In this document: piece by piece, positions 1-5,366 of the stretch
How the letters are laid out: each line of letters opens with the position of its first letter
How positions within the stretch are numbered: position 1 is the first letter of the stretch
Assembly (NCBI GenBank): GCA_030040415.1
Contig: JASHTT010000567.1
Location: forward strand, 1 to 5,491
Direction: 5' to 3'
DNA length: 5,491 nt
Origin: Streptosporangiaceae bacterium
GTDB taxonomy: Bacteria; Actinomycetota; Actinomycetes; Streptosporangiales; Streptosporangiaceae
The notes under the pieces: generated by a model
Seen by the model: only the letters and a program-made list of their open reading frames with translations
What the model was told of the DNA's origin: nothing
Databases searched by the model: none
Made by a program: the position numbers and the translations under genes

Positions 1-1165
1 GCACGTGTCGCTGTTGCCCTACATCGGCCCAGCAGGCGAGGTGAAGACGAAGCCCACGCAGCATTCGGTGGCCGCGCTGCGCAGCATTGGCATCCAGCCA
101 GATGCGATCGTGTGCCGGTCCGACCGGCCCATCAGCGACGGGCTGAAGCGCAAGGTCAGCCTCATGTGTGACGTCGATGAGGAGGCGGTGGTCTCGGCAC
201 CGGACGCGCCGTCCATCTACGACATCCCGAAGGTGCTGCACGCCGAGGGCCTGGATGCCTACGTGGTACGGCGGCTGGCGCTGCCGTTCCGTGACGTCGA
301 CTGGAGCGACTGGGACGATCTCCTGCGTCGCGTGCACCGGCCGTCGCGTACCGTCACCGTCGCGCTGGTCGGAAAGTACGTCGACCTGCACGATGCGTAC
401 CTGTCGCCGATGGAGGCCCTGCGGGCCGGCGGGTTCGCCCACGACGTCCGGGTGAACATACGGTGGGTGCCGGCCGACGACTGCCGGACGCCCGAAGGCG
501 CTGCCCGGCAACTGGCCGACGTCGACGGTGTCCTGGTCCCCGGCGGCTTCGGCGTGCGCGGCATCGAGGGGAAGATCGGCGCCGTCCGGCACGCGCGCGA
601 GCAGGGCATCCCGATACTGGGCCTGTGTCTCGGGCTGCAGTGCATGGCGATCGAGGTCGCCCGTGACGTGGCCGGGCTCGACGGCGCGAACAGCACCGAG
701 TTCGACCCAGCCACGCCGCATCCGGTGATAGCCACGATGGCTGACCAGGAGGATGTGGTTGCCGGGGAGCGCGACATGGGCGGCACCATGCGGCTCGGCC
801 TGTACCCGGCGGTGCTAGCCGATGGCAGCATGGTGCGCGAGATGTACGGCGAAGCCGTCGTGGAGGAACGGCACCGGCACCGGTACGAGGTCAACAACGT
901 CTACCGGGACGCCCTCGAGGAGGCCGGCCTCGCCTGCTCGGGCCTGTCGCCGGACGGCCGGCTCGTGGAGTTTGTGGAACTGCCGCGCAGCGTGCACCCG
1001 TTCTTCGTGGCCACTCAGGCTCATCCGGAGCTATTGTCCAGGCCGACGAGGCCGCATCCGCTATTCAGCGGGCTGATCGCGGCCGCTGTGCAGCGCAGCA
1101 GGACCGGTCACCTCGGCGGTGGAGTCGCAGCAGCCGTAGCGGGACGGCCGGTTGCCAGTGCCTGA
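1..1165 (+). CDS. pyrG: CTP synthase (glutamine hydrolysing), C-terminal part, 5' truncated
   Basis: CTP synthase makes CTP from UTP, ATP and glutamine, the last step of de novo pyrimidine nucleotide synthesis in the cytosol. The reading frame is open from base 2, and the GTG at 5 is an internal valine (HVSLLPYIG), so the start lies outside the window and most of the N-terminal amidoligase domain is missing. Counting that valine as residue 1, the UTP/CTP-binding motif KTKPTQ is at 14-19 and DAPSIYDIPKVLH at 67-79. The class I glutamine amidotransferase domain follows: oxyanion region PGGFG (179-183), nucleophile Cys208 in GLCLGLQ, lid segment GGTMRLG (259-265), ERHRHRYEVNN (288-298), and catalytic His340 and Glu342 in TQAHPEL. 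The Cys-His-Glu triad is intact. A poorly conserved Ala/Gly-rich tail ends the protein. The stop overlaps the start of the downstream NUDIX gene, suggesting cotranscription. The identity is very secure. Confidence 0.97.
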   Translation, partial: HVSLLPYIGPAGEVKTKPTQHSVAALRSIGIQPDAIVCRSDRPISDGLKRKVSLMCDVDEEAVVSAPDAPSIYDIPKVLHAEGLDAYVVRRLALPFRDVDWSDWDDLLRRVHRPSRTVTVALVGKYVDLHDAYLSPMEALRAGGFAHDVRVNIRWVPADDCRTPEGAARQLADVDGVLVPGGFGVRGIEGKIGAVRHAREQGIPILGLCLGLQCMAIEVARDVAGLDGANSTEFDPATPHPVIATMADQEDVVAGERDMGGTMRLGLYPAVLADGSMVREMYGEAVVEERHRHRYEVNNVYRDALEEAGLACSGLSPDGRLVEFVELPRSVHPFFVATQAHPELLSRPTRPHPLFSGLIAAAVQRSRTGHLGGGVAAAVAGRPVASA

Positions 1166-1793
1166 TCACGATCAGAGCGGCGAACTCCGGGACGTCGCTG
1201 AGTCCTGGCCGGTGGCAGAGTCGTCGGTGCTGGCTGCCGGCGTGGTCGCGACGCTGCGGCGGGACATCGTGAAGATGCCCGACGGAGCCGAGGTGGCACG
1301 CGAAGTCGTCGAGCACCCCGGCGCGGTGGCCGTCGTGGCACTCGACGAACTCGGCAGGCTGCTGATGATCCGCCAGTACCGGCACCCGGCCGGCGGGCTG
1401 TTCTGGGAGGTGCCAGCCGGTCTTCGCGACGTGGCCGGCGAGCCGTTGCTTGTCACCGCCCAGCGCGAGCTGCTTGAGGAGGCGGGATACCGCGCTGCCG
1501 ACTGGCGGGTGCTTGCTGACTATTTCTCCTCGCCGGGCATCAGCACCGAGCGGCTCCGGGTGTTCCTGGCGAGAAATATCACCCTAGTGCCGATTCACGA
1601 GCGCGAGTATGTTCGGCACGACGAGGAGGCGTACCTGACCGTGGATTGGGTGCCGCTGCCGGAGGCGGTCCGTGCGGTGCTCGCTGGCGATCTGCACAAC
1701 GGCGTGGCGGTCGTGGGGATCTTGTCCGCTTATGCGGCCCAGCAGGACGGTTTCGAGTCTCTCCGGCTGGCCAGCGAGCCAGAGAAGTTGTGA
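1158..1793 (+). CDS. NUDIX hydrolase, ADP-ribose pyrophosphatase type
   Basis: This is a 211-aa NUDIX enzyme that probably cleaves ADP-ribose to AMP and ribose 5-phosphate, a cytosolic housecleaning step in NAD turnover. With the GTG at 1158 as start, FWEVPAG (82-88) leads into the NUDIX box: Gly88, Glu95, then RELLEEAGY (103-111) with metal-binding Glu104, Glu107 and Glu108. Six residues rather than the canonical five separate the first Gly and Glu. Pro126 lies 15 residues after the box within SSPGIS, a position known to mark ADP-ribose specificity in this superfamily. Strands typical of the fold precede the box (AVAVVALDELGRLLMIRQY). GTG 1158 overlaps the pyrG stop by 8 nt and sits 10 nt after a purine-rich GGGACGG (1141-1147). 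An in-frame TTG at 1152 is the alternative. As I recall, the same gene follows pyrG in mycobacteria (Rv1700). The exact substrate is inferred. Confidence 0.92.
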   Translation: MPDHDQSGELRDVAESWPVAESSVLAAGVVATLRRDIVKMPDGAEVAREVVEHPGAVAVVALDELGRLLMIRQYRHPAGGLFWEVPAGLRDVAGEPLLVTAQRELLEEAGYRAADWRVLADYFSSPGISTERLRVFLARNITLVPIHEREYVRHDEEAYLTVDWVPLPEAVRAVLAGDLHNGVAVVGILSAYAAQQDGFESLRLASEPEKL

Positions 1794-1809
1794 CGCTGGG
1801 CCGGGAAGG

Positions 1810-1834
1810 CGCGCGGGCAACGGGGCCCGGCGCG
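1810..1834 (+). other. GC hairpin in the leader between the NUDIX gene and ald
   Basis: Bases 1810-1818 pair with 1825-1834 in a nine-base-pair, entirely G-C stem, with one bulged G at 1830 and a six-base loop (AACGGG). It ends three bases before the ald Shine-Dalgarno sequence. No T tract follows, so it is not a standard intrinsic terminator. It could be an mRNA processing or stability element, or affect ald translation. It is seen directly in the sequence; any function is inference. Confidence 0.45.
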
Positions 1835-1851
1835 GACGGGAGGACGGACCA

Positions 1852-2967
1852 ATGAAGGTCGGCGTTCCGAGGGAAGTCAAGAATCACGAATACCGCGTGG
1901 CGATCACGCCTGCCGGAGTTAACGAGCTGGTCAGGAACGGTCACGAAGTGCTCATCGAGCACGATGCCGGGGTCGGCTCGGCGATTCCGGACACTGACTT
2001 CGTAGCGGCAGGAGCGGCCGTCATGCCGACCGCGGACGACGTCTGGCAGGCCTCCGAGCTGGTGCTCAAGGTCAAGGAGCCGGTGGCTGAGGAGTACCAC
2101 CGGATGCGCAAGGACCAGGTGCTTTTCACCTACCTGCACCTCGCCGCGAGCCGGGAGTGCACCGAGGCGCTGCTGGAGTCCGGCACAACCGCGATCTCCT
2201 ACGAGACCGTGCAGCTTCCGGACGGATCACTTCCCCTGCTGGCGCCCATGTCGGAGGTCGCCGGCCGGATGGCACCGCAGGTCGGCGCGCACCATCTGCA
2301 GCGCGACGGCGGCGGCCGCGGCGTGCTGATGGGCGGCGTTTCCGGCGTGTACGCCGCCAAGGTCGTCGTGCTGGGTGCCGGCGTCTCGGGCATGAACGCC
2401 GCGGCCATCGCGCTCGGCATGCAGGCCGAGGTGCTTCTGGTCGACAAAAACGTGCCCAGGCTGCGCCAGGCAGACGCCATCTACCAGGGCCACTGCCAGA
2501 CCGTGGCGTCCAACGCCTACGAGATCGAACGTGCGGTTGTCGATGCGGACCTGGTGATCGGAGCCGTGCTCGTGCCCGGTGCCAAGGCGCCCAGGCTGGT
2601 CTCGAACGAGCTGGTGTCGCGGATGAAGCCGGGATCGGTACTCGTGGACATCTCCATCGACCAGGGCGGCTGCTTCGAGGACTCCAGGCCGACCACACAC
2701 GCCCACCCCACGTACCGCGTACACGACAGCTTGTTCTACTGCGTGGCCAACATGCCTGGCGCCGTGCCGCACACGTCGACGTACGCGCTGACCAACGTGA
2801 CGGTGCCGTACGCGGTCGAGATCGCGAACCGCGGCTGGCGCGCGGCATTGCGCAACGACCCGTCTTTCGCACTCGGCCTCAACACTCACGAGGGCGCGGT
2901 CACCTGCGCTCCAGTGGCGGAGGCGCACGACATGCCCGTGGTACCCCTGGCCGAGGTGATCAGCTGA
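1852..2967 (+). CDS. ald: Alanine dehydrogenase (NAD-dependent)
   Basis: Ald interconverts L-alanine and pyruvate plus ammonia with NAD(H). It links alanine catabolism, nitrogen assimilation and redox balance, and family members are usually cytosolic hexamers. The 371-residue length equals that of the M. tuberculosis enzyme. The known substrate and catalytic positions are all present at the same numbering: Arg15 in NHEYR, Lys75 in VLKVKEP, His96 in TYLHLAAS and Asp270 in VDISIDQGG. The Rossmann motif is GAGVSG (175-180), with Asp198 at the end of the next strand for the NAD ribose. Other family blocks are GAVLVPGAKAP (237-247), FYCVANMPGAVP (295-306) and TSTYALTN (308-315). The ATG is preceded by GGGAGGA (1838-1844) at 7-nt spacing, so this start is preferred over the longer open frame upstream. 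It lies 58 nt after the NUDIX gene and overlaps xerD by 4 nt. In M. tuberculosis ald (Rv2780) lies elsewhere, so its position here is notable. Confidence 0.97.
   Translation: MKVGVPREVKNHEYRVAITPAGVNELVRNGHEVLIEHDAGVGSAIPDTDFVAAGAAVMPTADDVWQASELVLKVKEPVAEEYHRMRKDQVLFTYLHLAASRECTEALLESGTTAISYETVQLPDGSLPLLAPMSEVAGRMAPQVGAHHLQRDGGGRGVLMGGVSGVYAAKVVVLGAGVSGMNAAAIALGMQAEVLLVDKNVPRLRQADAIYQGHCQTVASNAYEIERAVVDADLVIGAVLVPGAKAPRLVSNELVSRMKPGSVLVDISIDQGGCFEDSRPTTHAHPTYRVHDSLFYCVANMPGAVPHTSTYALTNVTVPYAVEIANRGWRAALRNDPSFALGLNTHEGAVTCAPVAEAHDMPVVPLAEVIS
2953..2961 (+). promoter_or_regulatory. Ribosome binding site that sets the xerD start
   Basis: GAGGTGATC inside the end of ald is a nine-base perfect complement to the universal 16S rRNA 3' end (GATCACCTC). 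Its GAGG core ends 7 nt before the CTG at 2964, a normal spacing. No ATG, GTG or TTG occurs in the xerD frame near here, so this site is the main evidence for a CTG start. Confidence 0.7.
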
Positions 2968-3920
2968 CCACAGTTGCCCGCGCGATCGGACGCTACCTGG
3001 ACTACCTGGCGGTAGAGCGTGGTCTCGCCGCCCACACGCTCCAGGCCTACCGCCGCGACCTGCGGCGATACGCGGACACGCTAGCGGGGCGGGGACTGGC
3101 CGAGATCGACGAGGTCGGCACGCAGGACGTCGCCGACTACCTGGCCGGCCTGCGGGAGGGCGACGACGAGCACCGGCCGCTGGCGGCGAGCTCGGCGGGG
3201 CGGGCGGTGGTGGCGGTCCGCGGCCTGCACGCTTTCGCCCTCGCCGACGGGATGGCCAGGACCGACCCGGCCAAGGCGGTCCGGCCGCCCGCGCCGCCGC
3301 GCAGGCTGCCGAAGGCGATCTCACTCGAGGAAGTGGAGCGGCTGCTGGCGGCCGCCTGCACTGGCCCGGCGGCACTGCGAGACCGTGCGCTGCTCGAGTT
3401 GCTCTACGGAACCGGAGCGCGGATCTCCGAGGCGGTCAGCCTGGACGTCGACGACCTTGACCTGTCCGGCGATGCAGCGGGCGCGTCGGGTCCCGTCGTC
3501 CCGGCCACCGTCCGGCTGAACGGCAAGGGTGGCAAGCAGCGGCTCGTCCCGGTGGGCAGCTTCGCCAGGCAGGCTGTGGAGGCCTACCTGGTGCGGGCCC
3601 GGCCCGCACTGGCCGCAGCGGTGCGGAGCGGCCAGGCCAGTCCGGCGCTGTTCCTGAACGCGCGCGGCGGGCGGCTGACCCGGCAGGGAGCCTGGGGCGC
3701 GATGCGCGCGGCGGCCGGGCGGGCCGGGCTCGCCGAGGTGTCGCCGCACGTGCTGCGGCACTCCTTCGCCACCCATCTGCTGGACGGCGGCGCGGACGTC
3801 CGGGTCGTGCAGGAACTGCTCGGCCACGCCTCGGTGACCACGACACAGGTCTACACGCTGGTGACGGTGGACAAGCTGCGCGAGGTATACGCTGCGGCGC
3901 ACCCTCGTGCGATGCGATAG
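2964..3920 (+). CDS. xerD: Site-specific tyrosine recombinase XerD, probable CTG start
   Basis: XerD resolves chromosome dimers at dif sites, normally with XerC, during segregation. With CTG at 2964 the protein has 318 residues. The N-terminal SAM-like core-binding domain (about 6-100) carries YLDYLAVERGLAAHTLQAYRR-type sequence. The C-terminal catalytic domain has the full set of active residues: Arg153 (GARISEA), Lys188 (NGKGGKQR), His262 and Arg265 (PHVLRHSF), His288 (LLGHAS) and the nucleophile Tyr297 (TTTQVYTLV). The spacings His-Arg 3 and His-Tyr 9 match E. coli XerD. Arg153 to Lys188 is 35 residues against 24 in E. coli, because of an Ala/Gly/Pro-rich insert near 168-181. The frame stays open far upstream inside ald, but that part shows no recombinase sequence. 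The CTG overlaps the ald stop as CTGA, implying translational coupling. XerC cannot be fully excluded, but the sequence and the neighbours resemble mycobacterial XerD (Rv1701). Confidence 0.93.
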   Translation: MTTVARAIGRYLDYLAVERGLAAHTLQAYRRDLRRYADTLAGRGLAEIDEVGTQDVADYLAGLREGDDEHRPLAASSAGRAVVAVRGLHAFALADGMARTDPAKAVRPPAPPRRLPKAISLEEVERLLAAACTGPAALRDRALLELLYGTGARISEAVSLDVDDLDLSGDAAGASGPVVPATVRLNGKGGKQRLVPVGSFARQAVEAYLVRARPALAAAVRSGQASPALFLNARGGRLTRQGAWGAMRAAAGRAGLAEVSPHVLRHSFATHLLDGGADVRVVQELLGHASVTTTQVYTLVTVDKLREVYAAAHPRAMR

Positions 3921-4023
3921 ACCCCGGCGGCGGTGCGGTGCGACGGCCGTGCTGGCGGACTTCCCGTTCCCCTTCGTGGAAAGATTCGCATGTCGGTCAT
4001 TTGGCGCTCTGCGGTGTGCCTGC

Positions 4024-4052
4024 TTGCCGCGTGCGGGACCATTGCCTAGAGT
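4024..4052 (+). promoter_or_regulatory. Candidate promoter for parA
   Basis: TTGCCG (4024-4029) and TAGAGT (4047-4052) each match four of six bases of the TTGACA and TATAAT consensus and are separated by exactly 17 nt. Transcription would start near 4059, leaving a leader of about 45 nt before parA. It is the best promoter-like sequence in the 183-nt gap between xerD and parA (3921-4103). I see no convincing intrinsic terminator for xerD in that gap. The rest of it is a GC-rich stretch followed by a less GC-rich patch (about 3960-4005) without a recognisable feature. Confidence 0.5.
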
Positions 4053-4063
4053 CCGTGTCTCAG

Positions 4064-4080
4064 TGAGCGCATTGAGCGCA
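4064..4080 (+). repeat. Tandem direct repeat in the parA leader (candidate operator)
   Basis: TGAGCGCA occurs twice, at 4064-4071 and 4073-4080, with a single T between the copies (period 9). It lies just downstream of the predicted transcription start and upstream of the parA Shine-Dalgarno sequence. A one-mismatch relative of the nine-base unit, TGAGCGGAT, lies at 5288-5296 before scpA. Tandem short repeats at a par promoter are typical binding sites for ribbon-helix-helix partition proteins. That role here is inference. Confidence 0.4.
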
Positions 4081-4103
4081 CGCCGCCGGGAGGTGCGGTA
4101 GCT

Positions 4104-5006
4104 GTGGCAGCATCCCGAACCCTCGTGGCCAGGCCTGGCCGGATCGGGCCGACCGGGCGGCCGGTACCCGTGTACCCCGACCCAGAGCCGATCCTGATAC
4201 ACGGGCCAGCCAGAATCGCCGCGGTCTGCAACCAGAAGGGCGGCGTCGGCAAGACGACCACCGCCATCAGCCTCGGCGCGGCGCTCGCCGAGTACGGCCG
4301 CCGCGTGCTTCTCGTCGATTTCGACCCGCAGGGCGCGCTGTCGGTGGGCCTGGGGATCCAGCCGCACGAGCTGGACGCCACGGTCTACAACCTGCTGATG
4401 GAGCGGGGCATTACGGCGCCGGAGGTGGTCATCAAGACCCGGGTCGACGGGATGGACCTGCTGCCCAGCAACATCGACCTGTCCGGGGCTGAGGTCCAGT
4501 TGGTGCACGAGGTGGGCCGGGAGTTCGTGCTCGGCCGGGTACTCCAGCCGCTCATTCCCGAATACGACGTGATACTGATCGACTGCCAGCCGTCGCTTGG
4601 CCTGCTGACGGTGAACGCCCTTGCCTGCGCCGACGGCGTGATCGTGCCGCTGGAGTGCGAGTACTTCGCCCTGCGCGGCGTCGCGTTGCTCATGGAGACC
4701 ATCGACAAGGTCTCGACGAGGCTCAGCCCGAAGCTGGCCATCGACGGGGTGCTGGCCACGATGTATGACTCGCGGACCCTGCACACCAGGGAAGTGCTGG
4801 CTGGCGTCGTCGAGGGTTTCGGCGACCGGGTGTTCCATACGGTCATCCACCGGACGGTACGATTTCCCGACGCTACGGTGGCTGGCGAGCCCATCACGAG
4901 GTTTGACCCCGCGTGTAATGGTGCCCATGCCTACCGGGAACTGGCCAAGGAGGTACTGGACAGGTGGCGTCGGGGCGTTCCCGCGGGTCGCGCAACCGCC
5001 GGGTAA
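4104..5006 (+). CDS. parA: ParA/Soj-family chromosome partitioning ATPase without ParB
   Basis: ParA ATPases dimerise with ATP, bind nonspecific DNA and move or position cargo in response to a partner that stimulates hydrolysis. The 300-residue protein has a proline-rich N-terminal extension (1-36), then the deviant Walker A KGGVGKTT (45-52) with signature Lys45 and Lys50. Walker A' is VDFDPQG (71-77). Walker B ends at Asp160 in VILIDCQPSLGLLT, with Gln where many ParAs have Pro. A Soj-type C-terminus follows (ITRFDPACNGAHAYREL, 264-280). GTG 4104 is preceded by GGGAGG (4088-4093) at 10-nt spacing; a later in-frame GTG at 4170 has less support. No parB or parS-like sequence is visible. The next gene starts inside parA and encodes a likely DNA-binding protein, and scpA follows. 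This fits the second, non-oriC ParA of actinobacteria (as Rv1708) rather than the parAB locus. A MinD-like role is less likely from sequence and context. Confidence 0.92.
   Translation: MAASRTLVARPGRIGPTGRPVPVYPDPEPILIHGPARIAAVCNQKGGVGKTTTAISLGAALAEYGRRVLLVDFDPQGALSVGLGIQPHELDATVYNLLMERGITAPEVVIKTRVDGMDLLPSNIDLSGAEVQLVHEVGREFVLGRVLQPLIPEYDVILIDCQPSLGLLTVNALACADGVIVPLECEYFALRGVALLMETIDKVSTRLSPKLAIDGVLATMYDSRTLHTREVLAGVVEGFGDRVFHTVIHRTVRFPDATVAGEPITRFDPACNGAHAYRELAKEVLDRWRRGVPAGRATAG
4947..4954 (+). promoter_or_regulatory. Strong ribosome binding site inside the parA 3' end
   Basis: AAGGAGGT is a perfect Shine-Dalgarno sequence whose GGAGG core ends 10 nt before the GTG at 4964. It lies within parA codons for the Lys-Glu-Val of AKEVLDRW. 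It supports 4964 as the start of the small gene and suggests that gene is translated efficiently. Confidence 0.75.
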
Positions 5007-5290
5007 GCCTTCCGGGGGTCGCAGAGCTGCTGCGCTCGCCCTCGCGCAGCCCGGTCGTTGAGGCCGGACCGCAGGCGAGCGGACGGGAGAGCCACCCGCA
5101 GAAGATCACTGTCTACGTGTCCGCGACGGAGCTGATCGACCTGGAGCGGGCCAGGCTGGCACTGCGCTCGTACGGCATCTCGGTGGACCGTGGCCGGATC
5201 GTCCGCGAGGCCATGGCGATGCTGCTAGCCGACCTGGACGCGGCGGGCGAGAACAGCCTGATCGCCAGGCGGCTGCGGGGTAATCCGTGA
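4964..5290 (+). CDS. Small predicted ribbon-helix-helix protein, candidate ParA partner
   Basis: I do not recognise a named family for this 108-aa protein. Residues 1-46 look disordered, with an arginine-rich stretch at 5-13 (RSRGSRNRR) and a short hydrophobic segment VAELL (19-23). From residue 47 the pattern fits a ribbon-helix-helix fold: strand KITVYVS (47-53), helix about 55-69 (ELIDLERARLALRS), turn YGISVDRG (70-77), and helix about 78-91 (RIVREAMAMLLADL). A short basic tail ends it (ARRLRGNP). No transmembrane segment or signal peptide is seen. The GTG start has a perfect Shine-Dalgarno sequence, and the gene overlaps parA by 43 nt, so the two are probably coupled. A flexible basic tail plus a RHH domain next to a ParA is the layout of ParG-type centromere-binding proteins. 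I therefore infer a DNA-binding ParA partner and possible autorepressor. That the gene is real is well supported; the function is not. Confidence 0.8.
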   Translation: MASGRSRGSRNRRVSLPGVAELLRSPSRSPVVEAGPQASGRESHPQKITVYVSATELIDLERARLALRSYGISVDRGRIVREAMAMLLADLDAAGENSLIARRLRGNP

Positions 5291-5326
5291 GCGGATCGGC
5301 TAGCCTCGTGCGCGTGGACCCTAGGG
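5288..5326 (+). promoter_or_regulatory. Putative control region before scpA with paired CTAG palindromes
   Basis: The stretch holds TGAGCGGAT (5288-5296, near-copy of the parA leader repeat) and the perfect palindromes GGCTAGCC (5298-5305) and CCCTAGGG (5319-5326). Their centres are 21 bp apart, about two helical turns. TAGCCT (5301-5306) fits the actinobacterial -10 pattern TANNNT, but there is no matching -35. It may be a promoter with an operator; this is tentative. Confidence 0.25.
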
Positions 5327-5366
5327 CTGACCAGGACCGCGGTGCGGCCATCCCTCGGTGACGAGC

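Noticed and set aside
1672..1851. Longer N-terminus for alanine dehydrogenase from an upstream start.
   Set aside because: It would overlap the NUDIX gene extensively. The ATG at 1852 has a good Shine-Dalgarno sequence and gives exactly the family length and residue numbering.
2157..2963. Upstream extension of the xerD frame through ald (would give a 587-aa protein).
   Set aside because: The extension is arginine-rich out-of-frame ald sequence without recombinase homology, and ald is clearly translated in another frame.
2227..3375. A 382-codon minus-strand open frame over ald and xerD.
   Set aside because: Low-complexity Arg/Pro/Ala/Gly content and no domain; it mirrors the codon bias of the + strand genes.
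3921..4023. Intrinsic terminator after xerD.
   Set aside because: Only short inverted repeats (such as ACGGCCGT at 3943-3950) are visible, with no stable long stem and no T tract.
3907..4101. A 64-codon + strand frame between xerD and parA.
   Set aside because: It overlaps the xerD end, has no good ribosome binding site and no domain-like pattern, and spans the likely parA promoter and repeat.
3921..4103. parS or dif site near parA/xerD.
   Set aside because: No match to the TGTTTCACGTGAAACA parS consensus and no XerC/XerD-type 28-bp dif arrangement could be found by eye in the intergenic DNA.
3321..4928. A 535-codon open frame on the minus strand across xerD and parA.
   Set aside because: It runs antisense to two genes with intact catalytic motifs and has no recognisable domain. 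Long antisense frames are expected in GC-rich coding DNA.
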